This document shows positions 11,859 through 57,001 of a stretch of DNA of 64,000 nt, piece after piece. This DNA is from Phoebastria nigripes. Lineage: Eukaryota; Chordata; Aves; Procellariiformes; Diomedeidae. Position 1 is the stretch's first letter; every line of letters starts with the position of its first letter. The notes below the pieces were generated by a model, which saw only the letters and a list, made by a program, of their open reading frames with translations, ran no database searches and was not told the origin of the DNA. The stretch covers positions 1 to 64,000 of the forward strand of contig JAYKAV010003080.1 in the NCBI GenBank assembly GCA_035582835.1, given 5' to 3'. The position numbers and the translations under genes were made by a program.

Positions 11859-13349
11859 AATGGAAAGCAGAAAACAAATCAGTCAGACACCAGACCTTAC
11901 TGGTTCTGCTGCTCATGCACCAGCTTGATTAACAACAAAAACATGCAAGTCTCAGAGTGTAGGTCTGCTGCATAAAAGCACAAGAACAGTCATTGTATAC
12001 CCATTGGAATTCAAAGGAGGCAGGAGAATTTAAATATCTGACACAATATTTAACATAATCTCTATGAAATAACATGCTTTGTCTTCTGATGTGTAATTTT
12101 CCTTGTGATGAAATGGCAATACATGCACTAAAACTTATATCACTTCTGTCACGCAGAAATTGTGTTTGTATTATCAGCTATACACAAGTAACAGAATAAA
12201 AGGTTGACTTAGGAAAAGAGATCCCACTGTGCAATGCCAAGAAGCACGTCATTTTCAAAACAGGTCCTCATATCACTGTCAATTGATTGTCATGGAACAA
12301 AAAACACAAAAGCTCTTGTGTAGCTTTGTAAGTGGAGTCCATACAGAACAGGATAGCCTAACCCAAGAAATGAAAAAAATACTTATGGTAAGAAACCAGA
12401 ATATACTGAGCAACCAGAGACTGATGGGGCAATGTGGGTACGGAACAACAATGCTATGAAATCCTTGGGGCTGCCTCCGCTGCATGACTCCTGGTCAGGC
12501 TCCTCCATATTCTGGCTACTAGCATGGTCTCTGCAGTGCACAGTGATAACTTCCTCTTGAAGAACCCATGGCAGGGAAGGTAGAAGAAGGGCATACAGGG
12601 AATACAAGTATTTCTTTTCTAATGCAGACATGAAACAGCTCTGCCTAATTAATTCCCTTCTGCCAAATGCCCAAGAGCCAGCTGCCTACCAAACATGAAC
12701 TGATTACAGGGTAGGGGCAGAGGTGACCCTGTAAACCCCAGAGCCACTCGTTTAGGAGTGTGGATTCCCAGGACAGAGCCCAAACAGGCAGGGAGAGGAG
12801 CTAGCTGCAAAGCTGACCTGCAGAGGCAAAGCTCTCCAGGGAGGGAACAGCAGTACTGGNCAGTAAGGGGTACTGATGGCTGATTTTAACAGGTAGAGCG
12901 GGAACTAATTTTGAATTTAACAGCCCGCGTGCTCAAACCAGCCTGAAGACCCTCTAGCACAACCCTGTTAATGTGGTTCACACCACTAAATACACTTCTC
13001 CTACCGAAGCTCAGCCTGTGTATGGGACCCCAGTGTTTCACCTTCAGCTCAGGAGAGATGTGGAATACTGGGTAGGAACGAAACCGGCAATGATGTGGGT
13101 ATCCAAAAATCCTGAAGGCAGACTAAATTGTTACATCAGTAAAAAGTATACAAGATGAATGATATACTAACGTGTAAGACATTTGTGAGGAGATGCCTCC
13201 AGTCCCAACACTACAACTGAGGACAGACTACTGTGCTCTGTTGGAAATATCAGATGGCATGGATTTCCTGAAGGAATACATAAATAAACAAGTAGAAGTG
13301 AACAAGCATACATGAACAAGTACACCAATAAGTAGTTAGCCCTACTTTC
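11859..13349. other. Intergenic, nothing recognised
   Basis: No supported gene or named repeat. One ambiguous base lies near 12860. The open frames on both strands at 12.2-12.6 kb show no recognisable domain. Confidence 0.45.
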
Positions 13350-13412
13350 AGCATGGGTTGGACTAGATGACCTCCTAAGGTTCCTCCCAACCTGAATTAT
13401 TCCATGATTCTA
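13350..13412 (+). mobile_element. CR1 LINE 3' tip
   Basis: A short copy of the very end of CR1: GGTTGGACTAGATGACCTCC, a region matching TTCCTCCCAACCTGAATTAT, and a terminal ATTATTCCATGATTCTA. It is about 63 bases, extremely 5'-truncated, as is common for CR1. Confidence 0.82.
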
Positions 13413-47808
<34,396 letters not shown>

Positions 47809-49560
47809 AGAGTAACATTCTCCAGGGCCACATCCTGGTGGCGATGGGAGAAGGCACCTGCGGTTTCACTTATTTGTCAAGGGAGGCTATTTACAAAACA
47901 AGCCAGTGGTACCACTAATGCTAGCCTTAACGTAGCTGGGAGTCAGGTGAAAAAGAAAATACACTGGGGCTTTGGGAGGGAAGTGTGTGGTCAAAAAAAA
48001 TGGGTCAGTGAAAAAAAAATGGGGGAAGTGATTGAATCTGATGTGGTAGATATTTAGCTGTAATAAGAAGCAAAATCTAATTATTCAAGTGAGAGAGAAA
48101 GGGGCATTATCAAACTTTTAATTTGGTGGTTACACAGGAGAAAAAAAAAGGCCAGCTGGAATTACAGGGACATGCAAAGAAGAAACAATGATGCATCCAG
48201 TAGGTTTTAAAGAGAGACCTGCAAACACAAGTCTTCATGCAGCGATGCACCTATCGGGGAGGGTGTCGTAGACATGTCACTACACTGCACAAAGGCAAAA
48301 TCTGGGATTTTTTACCTAAACCACATCTACTAGTTCTAGTAACATGTATTAGAAATACCTGTATCTTGGCGCTCTTTCATCTTCATATGTATATAATGAT
48401 AGTTGTAGATAGCTATATATTCACCTTGCAGTTTCACTGGTTCATTTCAGCTAGTGGGGTTTCATGTGTGTAAATGAGAACTGAATTTGACCCTTCCTTT
48501 CAGAGCTCCGTCTGTGGCGAGGAGCTGGTCTCCTTACTGATTTACTGTTACCGTAACTTCTTGTCAATACTTTCCCGGTCACAGGGAAGATGAGTGGAGC
48601 CATGGAGAAGACTTGGATCGAAAAGTTCTATAGCAAAGATACAGCAGGCAGATGCTTTCTTCACGGGACAGCATTGCTAGATAAGTATTGTTCAGTGATA
48701 CAAAAGCTTCCTTTAAAAATTAATTACTTATAGCAGCATTTCTGAACAATAACACACATATTTCAGAGAATGGAGAATCTATATTTTCCCTGATGAATTG
48801 TTCACTACAAACCCTGCAAACTGAATGCAAACCTTGGATGGCATACTGATCTTAAGAAAAACCCGATAACAAAACTCAAAATTGCTTCTTTTCCTGGTTA
48901 ACAAAATAATGTATATGCCCAAATGATTTGTAGCTATAGAAATAAATGGGTTGCTCAACACTAGTTGCACTAGCACTTAAGGTTGCAATTATATGCTGTT
49001 TTATATGTATTATATATATGACATGGTACTTGAAAGCTAAAGAAAATGCTAACGTAGATTTGTACTAAAAAACTATAAAATCAATATCTGTATTTAAAAT
49101 ATATTTACTATTTATTTTTTTTTATTTATATGGGAAGAATGTAATGCAATTACCTTTAAAGGCAGATTGGGAAGACCAGTAGGTCAAAAATTGCAGTTAG
49201 GGTGAAAAAGCTGACCTACGTGCACTGCCAAACAATGCAGTCTCTCTTCCTGCATTCTCAGCTGGAGGAGATTACAATTTCTTTATTTTTAATGCCTAAT
49301 GGATTAAAGTTCCCATTTAATTTCAGTGGGCCTTGATGAGGCTATAAATTGGAGCCAGGTCTTGCAATCCTTCCACATTTTAATATAGTAATCCCATTCC
49401 TACTCTTGCCACTGTTATTTTAATGAGATGGATTGCATTATTATGAGCTGCAGATTAGGATTTCTGCTATTTTGTCTTGCACTGTGAAGCTCTGATTAAT
49501 TACTTAATCATAGAAGTAACCATATTTCATTGGTGAATAAAGCAATGCAGTTCTGTATCA
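47809..49560 (+). other. LANCL3: Presumed LANCL3 3' UTR and flank
   Basis: AT-rich sequence after the stop codon. Candidate polyadenylation signals are AATAAA at 48941-48946 and 49536-49541, and ATTAAA at 49303-49308. The last is followed within about 40 bases by T/G-rich sequence (TTTTTTGGTG). I cannot say which is used. Confidence 0.35.
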
Positions 49561-52500
49561 GTTTGTCAAGAATTTAGGGATTTTTTGGTGAATGGAAATG
49601 TTAAAATTCAATATACAGTTATGTGTTTATTATTTGTGGGATAAAAGGTCTTTTTAGAAAGCCATTAATGTCACTTACTTTGTTACTCTGAGCAGTGAGA
49701 TGCGTACACATAGGAGGATGTATTTCACAGGGAGGTATATGTGTGAGGCTAAATAAAAAAGTCAATGGAGACGTGCGCGTGCTCTGCCCAGCCACGTTTA
49801 AATGCTCCTGATAGATCAGAGCAAAGTCAATTGTCGGTAGTGAAGATCCAAAGTCCATTAGGATTCTTTTCTAGTTGCTTCGTGTAATGCAGGTGTCTAA
49901 CATATTTCATAACTGGAACCTTTTAAACAAATGTTTAAGGAAGGTAAAACTTGGCCTATCTACTTTTTCCCTGTGGTCAATAGCTTTTCAGTCTCAATTT
50001 TTATTGTAGGGTAATGTCACTCAGCTAAAACATGTAAGTAACATTTGTGCCATAGCATTTAGATAGCTACTGTAACTGTATTCTATCTTATTGTAAGACA
50101 GAGAAACAGGTTTTGCCATGATCTGGACTCAAGCTGTTGCAATCCTACATTTATTGCCAATCATTTTATTTAGAGATGCAAACATAAAACAAAAAGGCTG
50201 AGTGTTTTGATAACTACACAGTCAAAAAACCCCAAACAACTCCAGACTTAAGCCTTAACAGAATCTATACATATCAGCATCGTAATCACGACCTTTAGAT
50301 TTTGTCCCCAGTGCCTACTTTTTAATTATCACTGGGCCACAATATTTAATTGTTTCCAGTTAGTTATTTCTCAGGAGACACTTGAAGAAGAAAATCTTTG
50401 CCAAAACCTCAATAAATCTAGAGCACAATAAATCAATACAGTAACTTAGATCCTAACCAAGTCATGAATGCTGATATTGTAACATATACCACATATATGT
50501 TAAAATTTACCATAATAGGTGTAAATAAAATCACTCCATTTTATTATGCTTAACTTCTAACGATCATGTTTGCATTTATCTTTTAATGTAATTCTTCATA
50601 AATGGCAGGAAATATGCGTTAAGAACTCAGTGTCAGTTTTCTGGTGGCTTTCCCTCAGTGTCTCTGTAGAATTAATTCCTTCTGATTTACATTCAGAGGA
50701 GACTCCGCTCCGCTCTGTGCTGTGTTCAGCAGTACCCGCAAAACAATCTTCTGTCTCTGCAACCCTTCTCCGTATATGAAGCCATGTGTTTGGCTGCATT
50801 TGATACTAATCCTGTGAGAAAGAAAATAGTTATCTGAGTAAGAGTTAGTCCATTCAACAATGAGAAAACCCATGCAACCACCCAGTTTTCAAAATCTAGG
50901 TCCCAAACANCTCTCTGCAAGTTACGCGAGTTCGGCACCGACTTCAGCAAGGGCAGCACGCTAACTTTGTTTCCTGACACTTAAGATCGGTAACAGTAAC
51001 ATAAACGCCCAGTCTCATGGGATACATCTTGTACAATCTTGGAACATAATTACTCATCTGCTTCATCAGACCTGGCAATTTGAGCTCATTCTTAGAGCTT
51101 CCTGGCTTTTCTTACCTGACCTAGCTGGGTTAAGGTGACTACTAGACGTGCTGTAGTCACAGCTCCTGAACACAGTGTAAATATACCCCAGGGTTCTTCT
51201 GAAAATGCCAATCATTAAATGAGCAGGTTTATTTAATGTTTTTCCTCCTCTTAATTGTCTGTCTTTTTTCCTTTGTACTCTATATGCTGTTACATACATG
51301 CTGTTGCAACCTTTATTTGTTGCTTTTAAGATATTGACGGGAAAGCAACCTGAGCAGAGCCATCGGCACCTTTCAGTGTAACAAAAAAATAAGGTCCTTC
51401 GTGTTCCCTCCTTACTGCTTTGAGAAATCGATCATGCAACCTTTGCTGANGTTCTCAGCTGGATGGTGTCTCCCCTCTTCCTGCTCCCAAGTCAGGCCCT
51501 AATAGACTGAAAAAGTGTATTCCTGAACAGATTCTGCCATGGTGCTGTGACAAAAGACAGTGTTACCAGAAACTTGAGAAGCCTCTTTCAAAGTGTAAAA
51601 CACAAGTTACTACGTCACATTTGCACATTAGTTTCTTGACTGTGTTTAGTTCCTAAAGTGTAGGCAATAGGAATTTAAGTAAGTGATATAATAGTATTTC
51701 TGATTATGCTGTTAAAGCAAAGAGGATGCTTTGTGTGGATATTGGTGCTTATTTGTGATGTACCTGTGTTTGTGTGGTGCTGTTTGTGAGTAAAGCTGTA
51801 GATTACAAATCAGTTTAAGGAGCTATATACTATTCATGACTTTTGGTAGGTCATCCATAGATTACTGTCATGGAATAATTTTGAGGGAAGCTAGATCTGT
51901 AACATCCAGATTTAGTGATCTCAGGATTCATAGAGCCAGATGCAATAAGTTTCATCAACAGTACAGTTCTAACAAATACATCTTAATTTTTTCCTGCTGC
52001 TCACAACTTCTCAGCATGATAACGTATTCGTTTTGTGCCACTGCTTTCAGTGTCTGCTTTGTTTGTGTCGTTGTTTCCTTTGGTTTCCCTGCCTTTCTTT
52101 CCCAATGTATGAGTAACTTCAGAAGACTGAAGCACCAGCCCAGGTCTTTTGTTCTTGAAAATAAGATAAGATTAATTTTGCTTAAGAGGGGTGTTCCACT
52201 TATTTGCATGACATTATTTTACACTCNCAGGTGATTTCTTCTCACTGGCTCTGCCATTTCCCACCTGCTAAGGAAAAATCATTATACTGTATAACAGCTG
52301 TCACTGATGTCTTACATCATTAAATAAAACAAGGAGAGGCTTTCTAGGGAGCATTTTCACTTCTCTAGTATCTCAATTCTATTAAGACAATCAAAAACAC
52401 GTGAAATGGCTAAACATCCCAAAATACACATTTAAATAGTTCTGGGAAATATGCACAAATGAATGCAAGTAAAGTGGTCACCCTTTTTGCTAGTCTGTGA

Positions 52501-55500
52501 AATTAAGTAATGCCACTTTGATGTTCTAATAATAATTATATGGACCTGTAGAGAATATGAAAAGAATACTGATTAGTTTTTAAAATACTGTGGAAAAAAC
52601 AAAATGCAGGTATCCGATGTATTCAGAAACATACAGGTGCAATATGTGCAAATGGAAACTTTCATAAGCAATCAAATTTTTGTATTTACATCGTTATCTG
52701 CATATACAGTTACAGCATCTGCCAACATATTGCATGTTTTATGCAAACAGTGACCTATTTTAGCATATGCATGCATTTTGAGAATATACCCTTGTTACTT
52801 GGACCTACATGGTCCTACAAGATCCATGGACAGAGTGTATCTCTGAGGTCTGCCAAGTAAATCTCAGGTGCAGTAATCTTCTCCTACATACCTTGAATAT
52901 ACACTGGCATGAGTGCATATTCTAATCTGTAGGAAGATTAGTATATCAGGAATAAGAATTGCCCTGTAGATTTTAAAGAGTAATCTTCCTGTGAAGAACT
53001 ACACCGATGAGCAATTGCTGGCTAACAGCACGGTCTAGATGATTGCTCTGAGAAGACATTTCAGTTTATCTAAATATGTCCTGGACTAAGTAGTAAGCGG
53101 CAGAAAGCTAAATTGAAAAGAAATAAGAAAATGACGAAAAATCACATTACTGAGGGAACAACATACGTCAAAGCCATAAGCCAAAAATGCTCAGGGCCCA
53201 TGAAACAATACAGCAATTTAGGGATGTGAATAGGCATTCTCCAAGAGAATAGCACAGTTTGCTTCATTGCACCCATAGTGGTACAGTGTGCACTGTACAG
53301 GTTTTTGCTGCCTTGAACAACACTTCATTGCCATTATAGCAAAGTCATCATATGCTGAAAAAAGGCTCCTATGAAGGAGTTGCCTGTATGTGAACCTACT
53401 GCCTACTCCTATCATTTAATGGAATAAAAGTGATGTACGCTATCGATGCTTAGGCAGTTTAAAAAAATAGATCCAAAAAGCCAAACATGCACCAACTTTT
53501 CGACCTGCCTTTGAGCTGTTAAACCTCCTGACTAATTTGTACTGTCACTGATGTCACTGTTGGTCCTGTACCCTGTGTATTTAAAATTTTACATCATGCT
53601 CTGAAAAAAGTCAATTTATAAATAGCAATCTGCTTGAAAATACATAAGGCCATTATTTGTTTTTAATACTTACAAGGGAGTCCCTTGACTTTGTTCATTG
53701 CATGACTCAAAGAGAAGGTGGAGGCATTTAGGTCAAGTACAGCAATACCAACTAGAATGGCAGAAAATTAATTAAAAACTCATTTTGCCTAGTGGTATAA
53801 TGATATTTGAATAAAAGATACTTTATAATGCAGTGATATTCAGCAACAGCACTGTATGACTATACATGCATACTCCCTGGAAAATTTTATGCAGAAGTCC
53901 TGGCATCAGTTATAGCCCATAGTGAATAGAAAACAAATCCTATTCAAACATTTATTTCTACTTCAAAGAGAAGAGAAAGGCTGTCTGACCAGAAATTGAA
54001 CTCTACTTCTGTCTTCATTACCATGACCACACATGAGAGAAGAAAGATTTCCTCTAACAAAGGTCTGATTTTGCCACTGATTTGGCCTCCTGTGCTCATT
54101 TTCAGGGCCTGATGGGCCACCTGCTGATGTCAACAGTGAATCTCCACTTGATTTCAGGCATGCAAGGCTAGGTCCTTCCACAGGTGTGAAATAGAGGCAG
54201 AACTGCATCATTTTGGGCCCCAAGCCTGCAAACTTTCCTCTACACAGGAGTCCCATGGAATTAGTAAGGCTTGTTCGTATAGCAAGAGGAAAGCAGGGGT
54301 GTTTGCATATGCAGGGCCCTATTTGATAGTTTTATTCCCATTTTCCCTCAATATGTCTGCAATATACATGAATGCCAATACCAATAAAAAGTACAGGGAA
54401 CTTAAATGGCATTACTAACAAAGGGTGTTATTTCATGTCTAGTTTGTGTTGGTGACACTTGATTATTCAATATATTCCAACATACAGTGTTTATTTCTTG
54501 AGTACGTGCCGCACCCTAGATTGGTTTCTCAGTGTAAAAGCCATTCGCAGCCATAATATGGTACAGGCCCTATAGAATCAAGACTGATTCGATTCTTTAG
54601 AAATGCACCTTATTGTTTAAAAGCAGGACCCCTGCTCTTCTGATGTTTTAAACACTGTGATCTTTCAGAATGTGTTTATTGTATTAGTTTTGTATTGTAG
54701 ATTATGATAGAAACTAGATTTTATAGCTTTTTTAAAAGCAGTGATAATACTAAGCTTCATAGTGGCAGAACAAACTGTGTATATCCATGTTATGAATATT
54801 AAAGCTGTGATTATATTTTGCCTTAAGTAAAAGCCCAACCTTGAACAGTATGATTTTGCATTGGATTGCTTATTTCCATACTTATCTTTCATAGCGCTGG
54901 CAACTTTTCCTTCTGGAGCAGTCATGACTCAGGGCTCCAAAAGCTTTTCAGTGGTACCGTGTTATCAAAGGTAAAATCATTTATCTGAGAATTAGATAAA
55001 ACATCTAAGCTGCACATAGCGATCAAGTAAAACTACCTCATAGTAGTTCCCCACAAGATAACAGAAGACAGGTTGCTTTTGGTCTGTAGGTTAAAGTTAC
55101 CCACTTAGGTGTTTATTTTCAGCCTGCTTCAATCCCTGTACACGTGGCCTCTTCTCTTCCCAGAAAGACCCCTCCATTCCCAGTGGAGAGCATTAGAGCA
55201 TTAAATTCACCCAGGCCCGCCCATAACGAGGTTTCCGTCTTTGCCATCGTCAGCTGAGCTCAACTAGGTGAGCGATGGGACTCCAGATTTGCCAGTGCAG
55301 CAGTTCAAGAAATGGCCCAAACAAGATGTTATTGGCATTTTTTCTATAAATCTGGTGACAACCTAAGTTGCATTAAAGAATAGTAGCAGACATGCAGAAG
55401 TAGCCATTAGTGTTATCCCATTAATAGGCTAACAGCATCTCAAACTCCCTATCCTGCCTTCCTGTTGTGCTCCTGGTAGGTCTTGGGTCTGTAGCTACTA

Positions 55501-55609
55501 TCTCTACATGCAGCTCTGCAATTGCCTGGGAACAGGCAAGGAGAAACAAGATCTCTCGGGGAGGCATCAGAGCCAGCTGAGCACAAACCAAGTACCTGCA
55601 CCGACAGGA
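49561..55609. other. LANCL3-XK intergenic DNA, nothing recognised
   Basis: About 6 kb of AT-rich sequence with no exon, RNA gene or named repeat that I can support. More AATAAA motifs occur at about 50409 and 50427 and could belong to a longer LANCL3 3' UTR. Ambiguous bases lie near 50910, 51450 and 52227. Confidence 0.45.
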
Positions 55610-56105
55610 GGAGAGAAGTGGCGGTGATTAGAGACTCCCCCTGTGCAGGATACAGGCACCATCTGCCAACCTGACTTGGTACCTCAGGAGCTTTGTTTCT
55701 TGCCAGGTGATCAGATTCAGAATGTTGTGGAGAGACTGCAAAGGCTTGTCTTGCCCTCAGGCTATTACCTTTTGCTGCTTGTCCATGCAGGCATCAGTGA
55801 TACTGCCAGGGTGACCTTACGCATATCCAGAATGACTCCAGCGCTCTGGTGGCAAGGGAGAATGGCATGGGGTGGCCTCCTGGCTCCTTCTGGTGAAGGG
55901 GAAAGGCTCAGGGATGGTAGACAAATGCTGCTGGCCAACAGGTGGTGTCACAGCAGGGCTTTGGGTTTTGTGATCCTAGGAACCAACCTTTGAGGGAAAA
56001 GGCCTGACAGGCTAGGGTAAGATCCACCTGATAAAATGGTAAAAGAGCATCTCTACCAGCAGGTTCATTAATCTGGTGAGGAGGTCTTTGAACCAGGTGC
56101 ATCAG
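55610..56105 (+). mobile_element. Retroelement SGNH-esterase-domain relic (CR1 ORF1-like)
   Basis: Conceptual translation in more than one frame gives EVAVIRDSP, then ICQPDLVPQELCFLPGDQ, VVERLQRLVLPSGYYLLLLV, HAGISDTAR, and later NRWCHSRALGFVILGT and HLYQQVH. This matches the order of an esterase-like (SGNH hydrolase) domain that is repeated many times in bird genomes; CR1-type LINEs are known to encode such a domain in ORF1. The block I motif GDS has become RDS and the block III GTND-like motif has become GISD. There is a frameshift near 55640, an internal deletion, and stops after 55990. It is a dead relic, not a host gene. The exact parent element is inferred. Confidence 0.6.
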
Positions 56106-56149
56106 GGGAGGGTTACCAGGACTCACAGCTCCTTTTCTGCATTTTTTTT

Positions 56150-56235
56150 TTTTAATCGGCTGTCCCTCAGCCTGTATTGTTGCATGGGGTTATTTTCTCC
56201 CAAGTGCAGGACTTTGCCCTTGCCTGCTTCTTTCA
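56150..56235 (-). mobile_element. CR1 ORF2 short fragment
   Basis: The minus strand reads GKGKVLHLGENNPMQQYRL, matching [18 protein letters not shown] of the CR1 copy at 10.6-11.9 kb. The fragment is about 85 bases and ends in an A-run on the minus strand (T-run at about 56143-56154 on +). It lies head to head with the esterase-domain relic and abuts the XK CpG island. Confidence 0.65.
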
Positions 56236-56586
56236 GGCTATTTCTCCAGCCTGCCGAGGCCCCCCTGAGGAGCAGCCCCCCCTTGCCACCGACCAATCCC
56301 CCCCCCCAGTTCAACATGTATCTTACGGCCAAAGGAGACGTGACGAGGGGGTGGCTCCCCGTGCGCCACCGAGGAGCGTTCCTCCATGTCCGCCCCAGCC
56401 CCGCCGCTGTCACGACCAAGCCCCAGCAGCGCCGAGCTCACCCGCACCGGGGCCGCCGCTGGAGGGGCCCCGGCGACCTCCACGCCTCCCCCGGCCCCCT
56501 CCCGGGCGGAGGCCGCGGGGCGGCGGAGAGCGCGGCGGCGGCGCCGGCGGCTCCCCCTAGCGGGCGCCGCGCCTCGCCTCAGCGGC

Positions 56587-56626
56587 GGCTGGGCTGGGCT
56601 GGGCGGGCCGGGGCGTGGGGCGGCTG
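56587..56626 (+). promoter_or_regulatory. G-run cluster upstream of XK start codon
   Basis: GGCTGGGCTGGGCTGGGCGG followed by GCCGGGGCGTGGGGCGG gives at least four runs of three or more G with loops of 1-4 bases, a potential G-quadruplex about 55-95 bases before the XK ATG. Sp1-type GGGCGG boxes overlap it. Confidence 0.6.
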
Positions 56627-56680
56627 CGGCGCGGCGAAAACGCGCCCCGCGGGCGGGCGGGCAGGCAGGTAGCAGCGGCG

Positions 56681-56925
56681 ATGAAATTCCCGGGCTCCGT
56701 CCTCGTCTCCCTCAGCCTCTTCGTGGCCGAGACGGCGGCCGCCCTGTGCCTGAGCGGCGCGTACCGCGCGGCGGGGGACCGCATGTGGCAGTGGCTGACG
56801 CTGCTCTTCGCCCTCCTGCCCTGCGCGCTGGTGCAGCTCAGCCTGGTCTTCATCCACCGCGACGTCAGCCGCGACCGCCCGCTGGTGCTGCTGCTGCACC
56901 TCCTGCAGCTGGGGCCCCTCGTCAG
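56681..56925 (+). CDS. XK: XK membrane transport protein, coding exon 1 (partial gene)
   Basis: Encodes the N-terminal 82 residues or so, from [20 protein letters not shown] to [14 protein letters not shown] is a ten-segment plasma-membrane protein of the XKR family, linked to Kell in red cells and partner of VPS13A in phospholipid scrambling; its loss causes McLeod syndrome in man. Two hydrophobic segments (about residues 3-25 and 36-56) and the conserved loop [14 protein letters not shown] are visible. The first exon ends at the same place as in human XK, within the Arg82 codon, if the donor is GTCGGT at 56926; a stronger GTGAGT lies four bases on at 56930, which would change the phase. The start has G at -3. 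Exons 2 and 3 are not in the window. XK follows LANCL3 in the same direction, the order seen in mammals. Confidence 0.93.
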
Positions 56926-56960
56926 GTCGGTGAGTCCCGCGCCGCCCCTTCCCGCCTCAG

Positions 56961-57001
56961 CGGGCCGGCCGGCCGGCCGGGGGCGAGCCCCGGGGGCTCG
57001 C
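56961..57001. repeat. GGCC tandem and adjoining inverted repeat
   Basis: CGGGCCGGCCGGCCGGCCGG at 56961-56980 is a short self-complementary GGCC array. It is followed at 56983-57001 by GCGAGCCCC, one base, then GGGGCTCGC, a perfect inverted repeat with 9-bp arms. Both lie just after the XK exon 1 donor and may fold in the nascent RNA. Confidence 0.75.

Noticed and set aside
55643..55993. 116-codon + frame as a host protein-coding exon
   Set aside because: Its residues fit a repeated retroelement esterase domain with mutated motifs, and neighbouring parts continue in other frames with stops.
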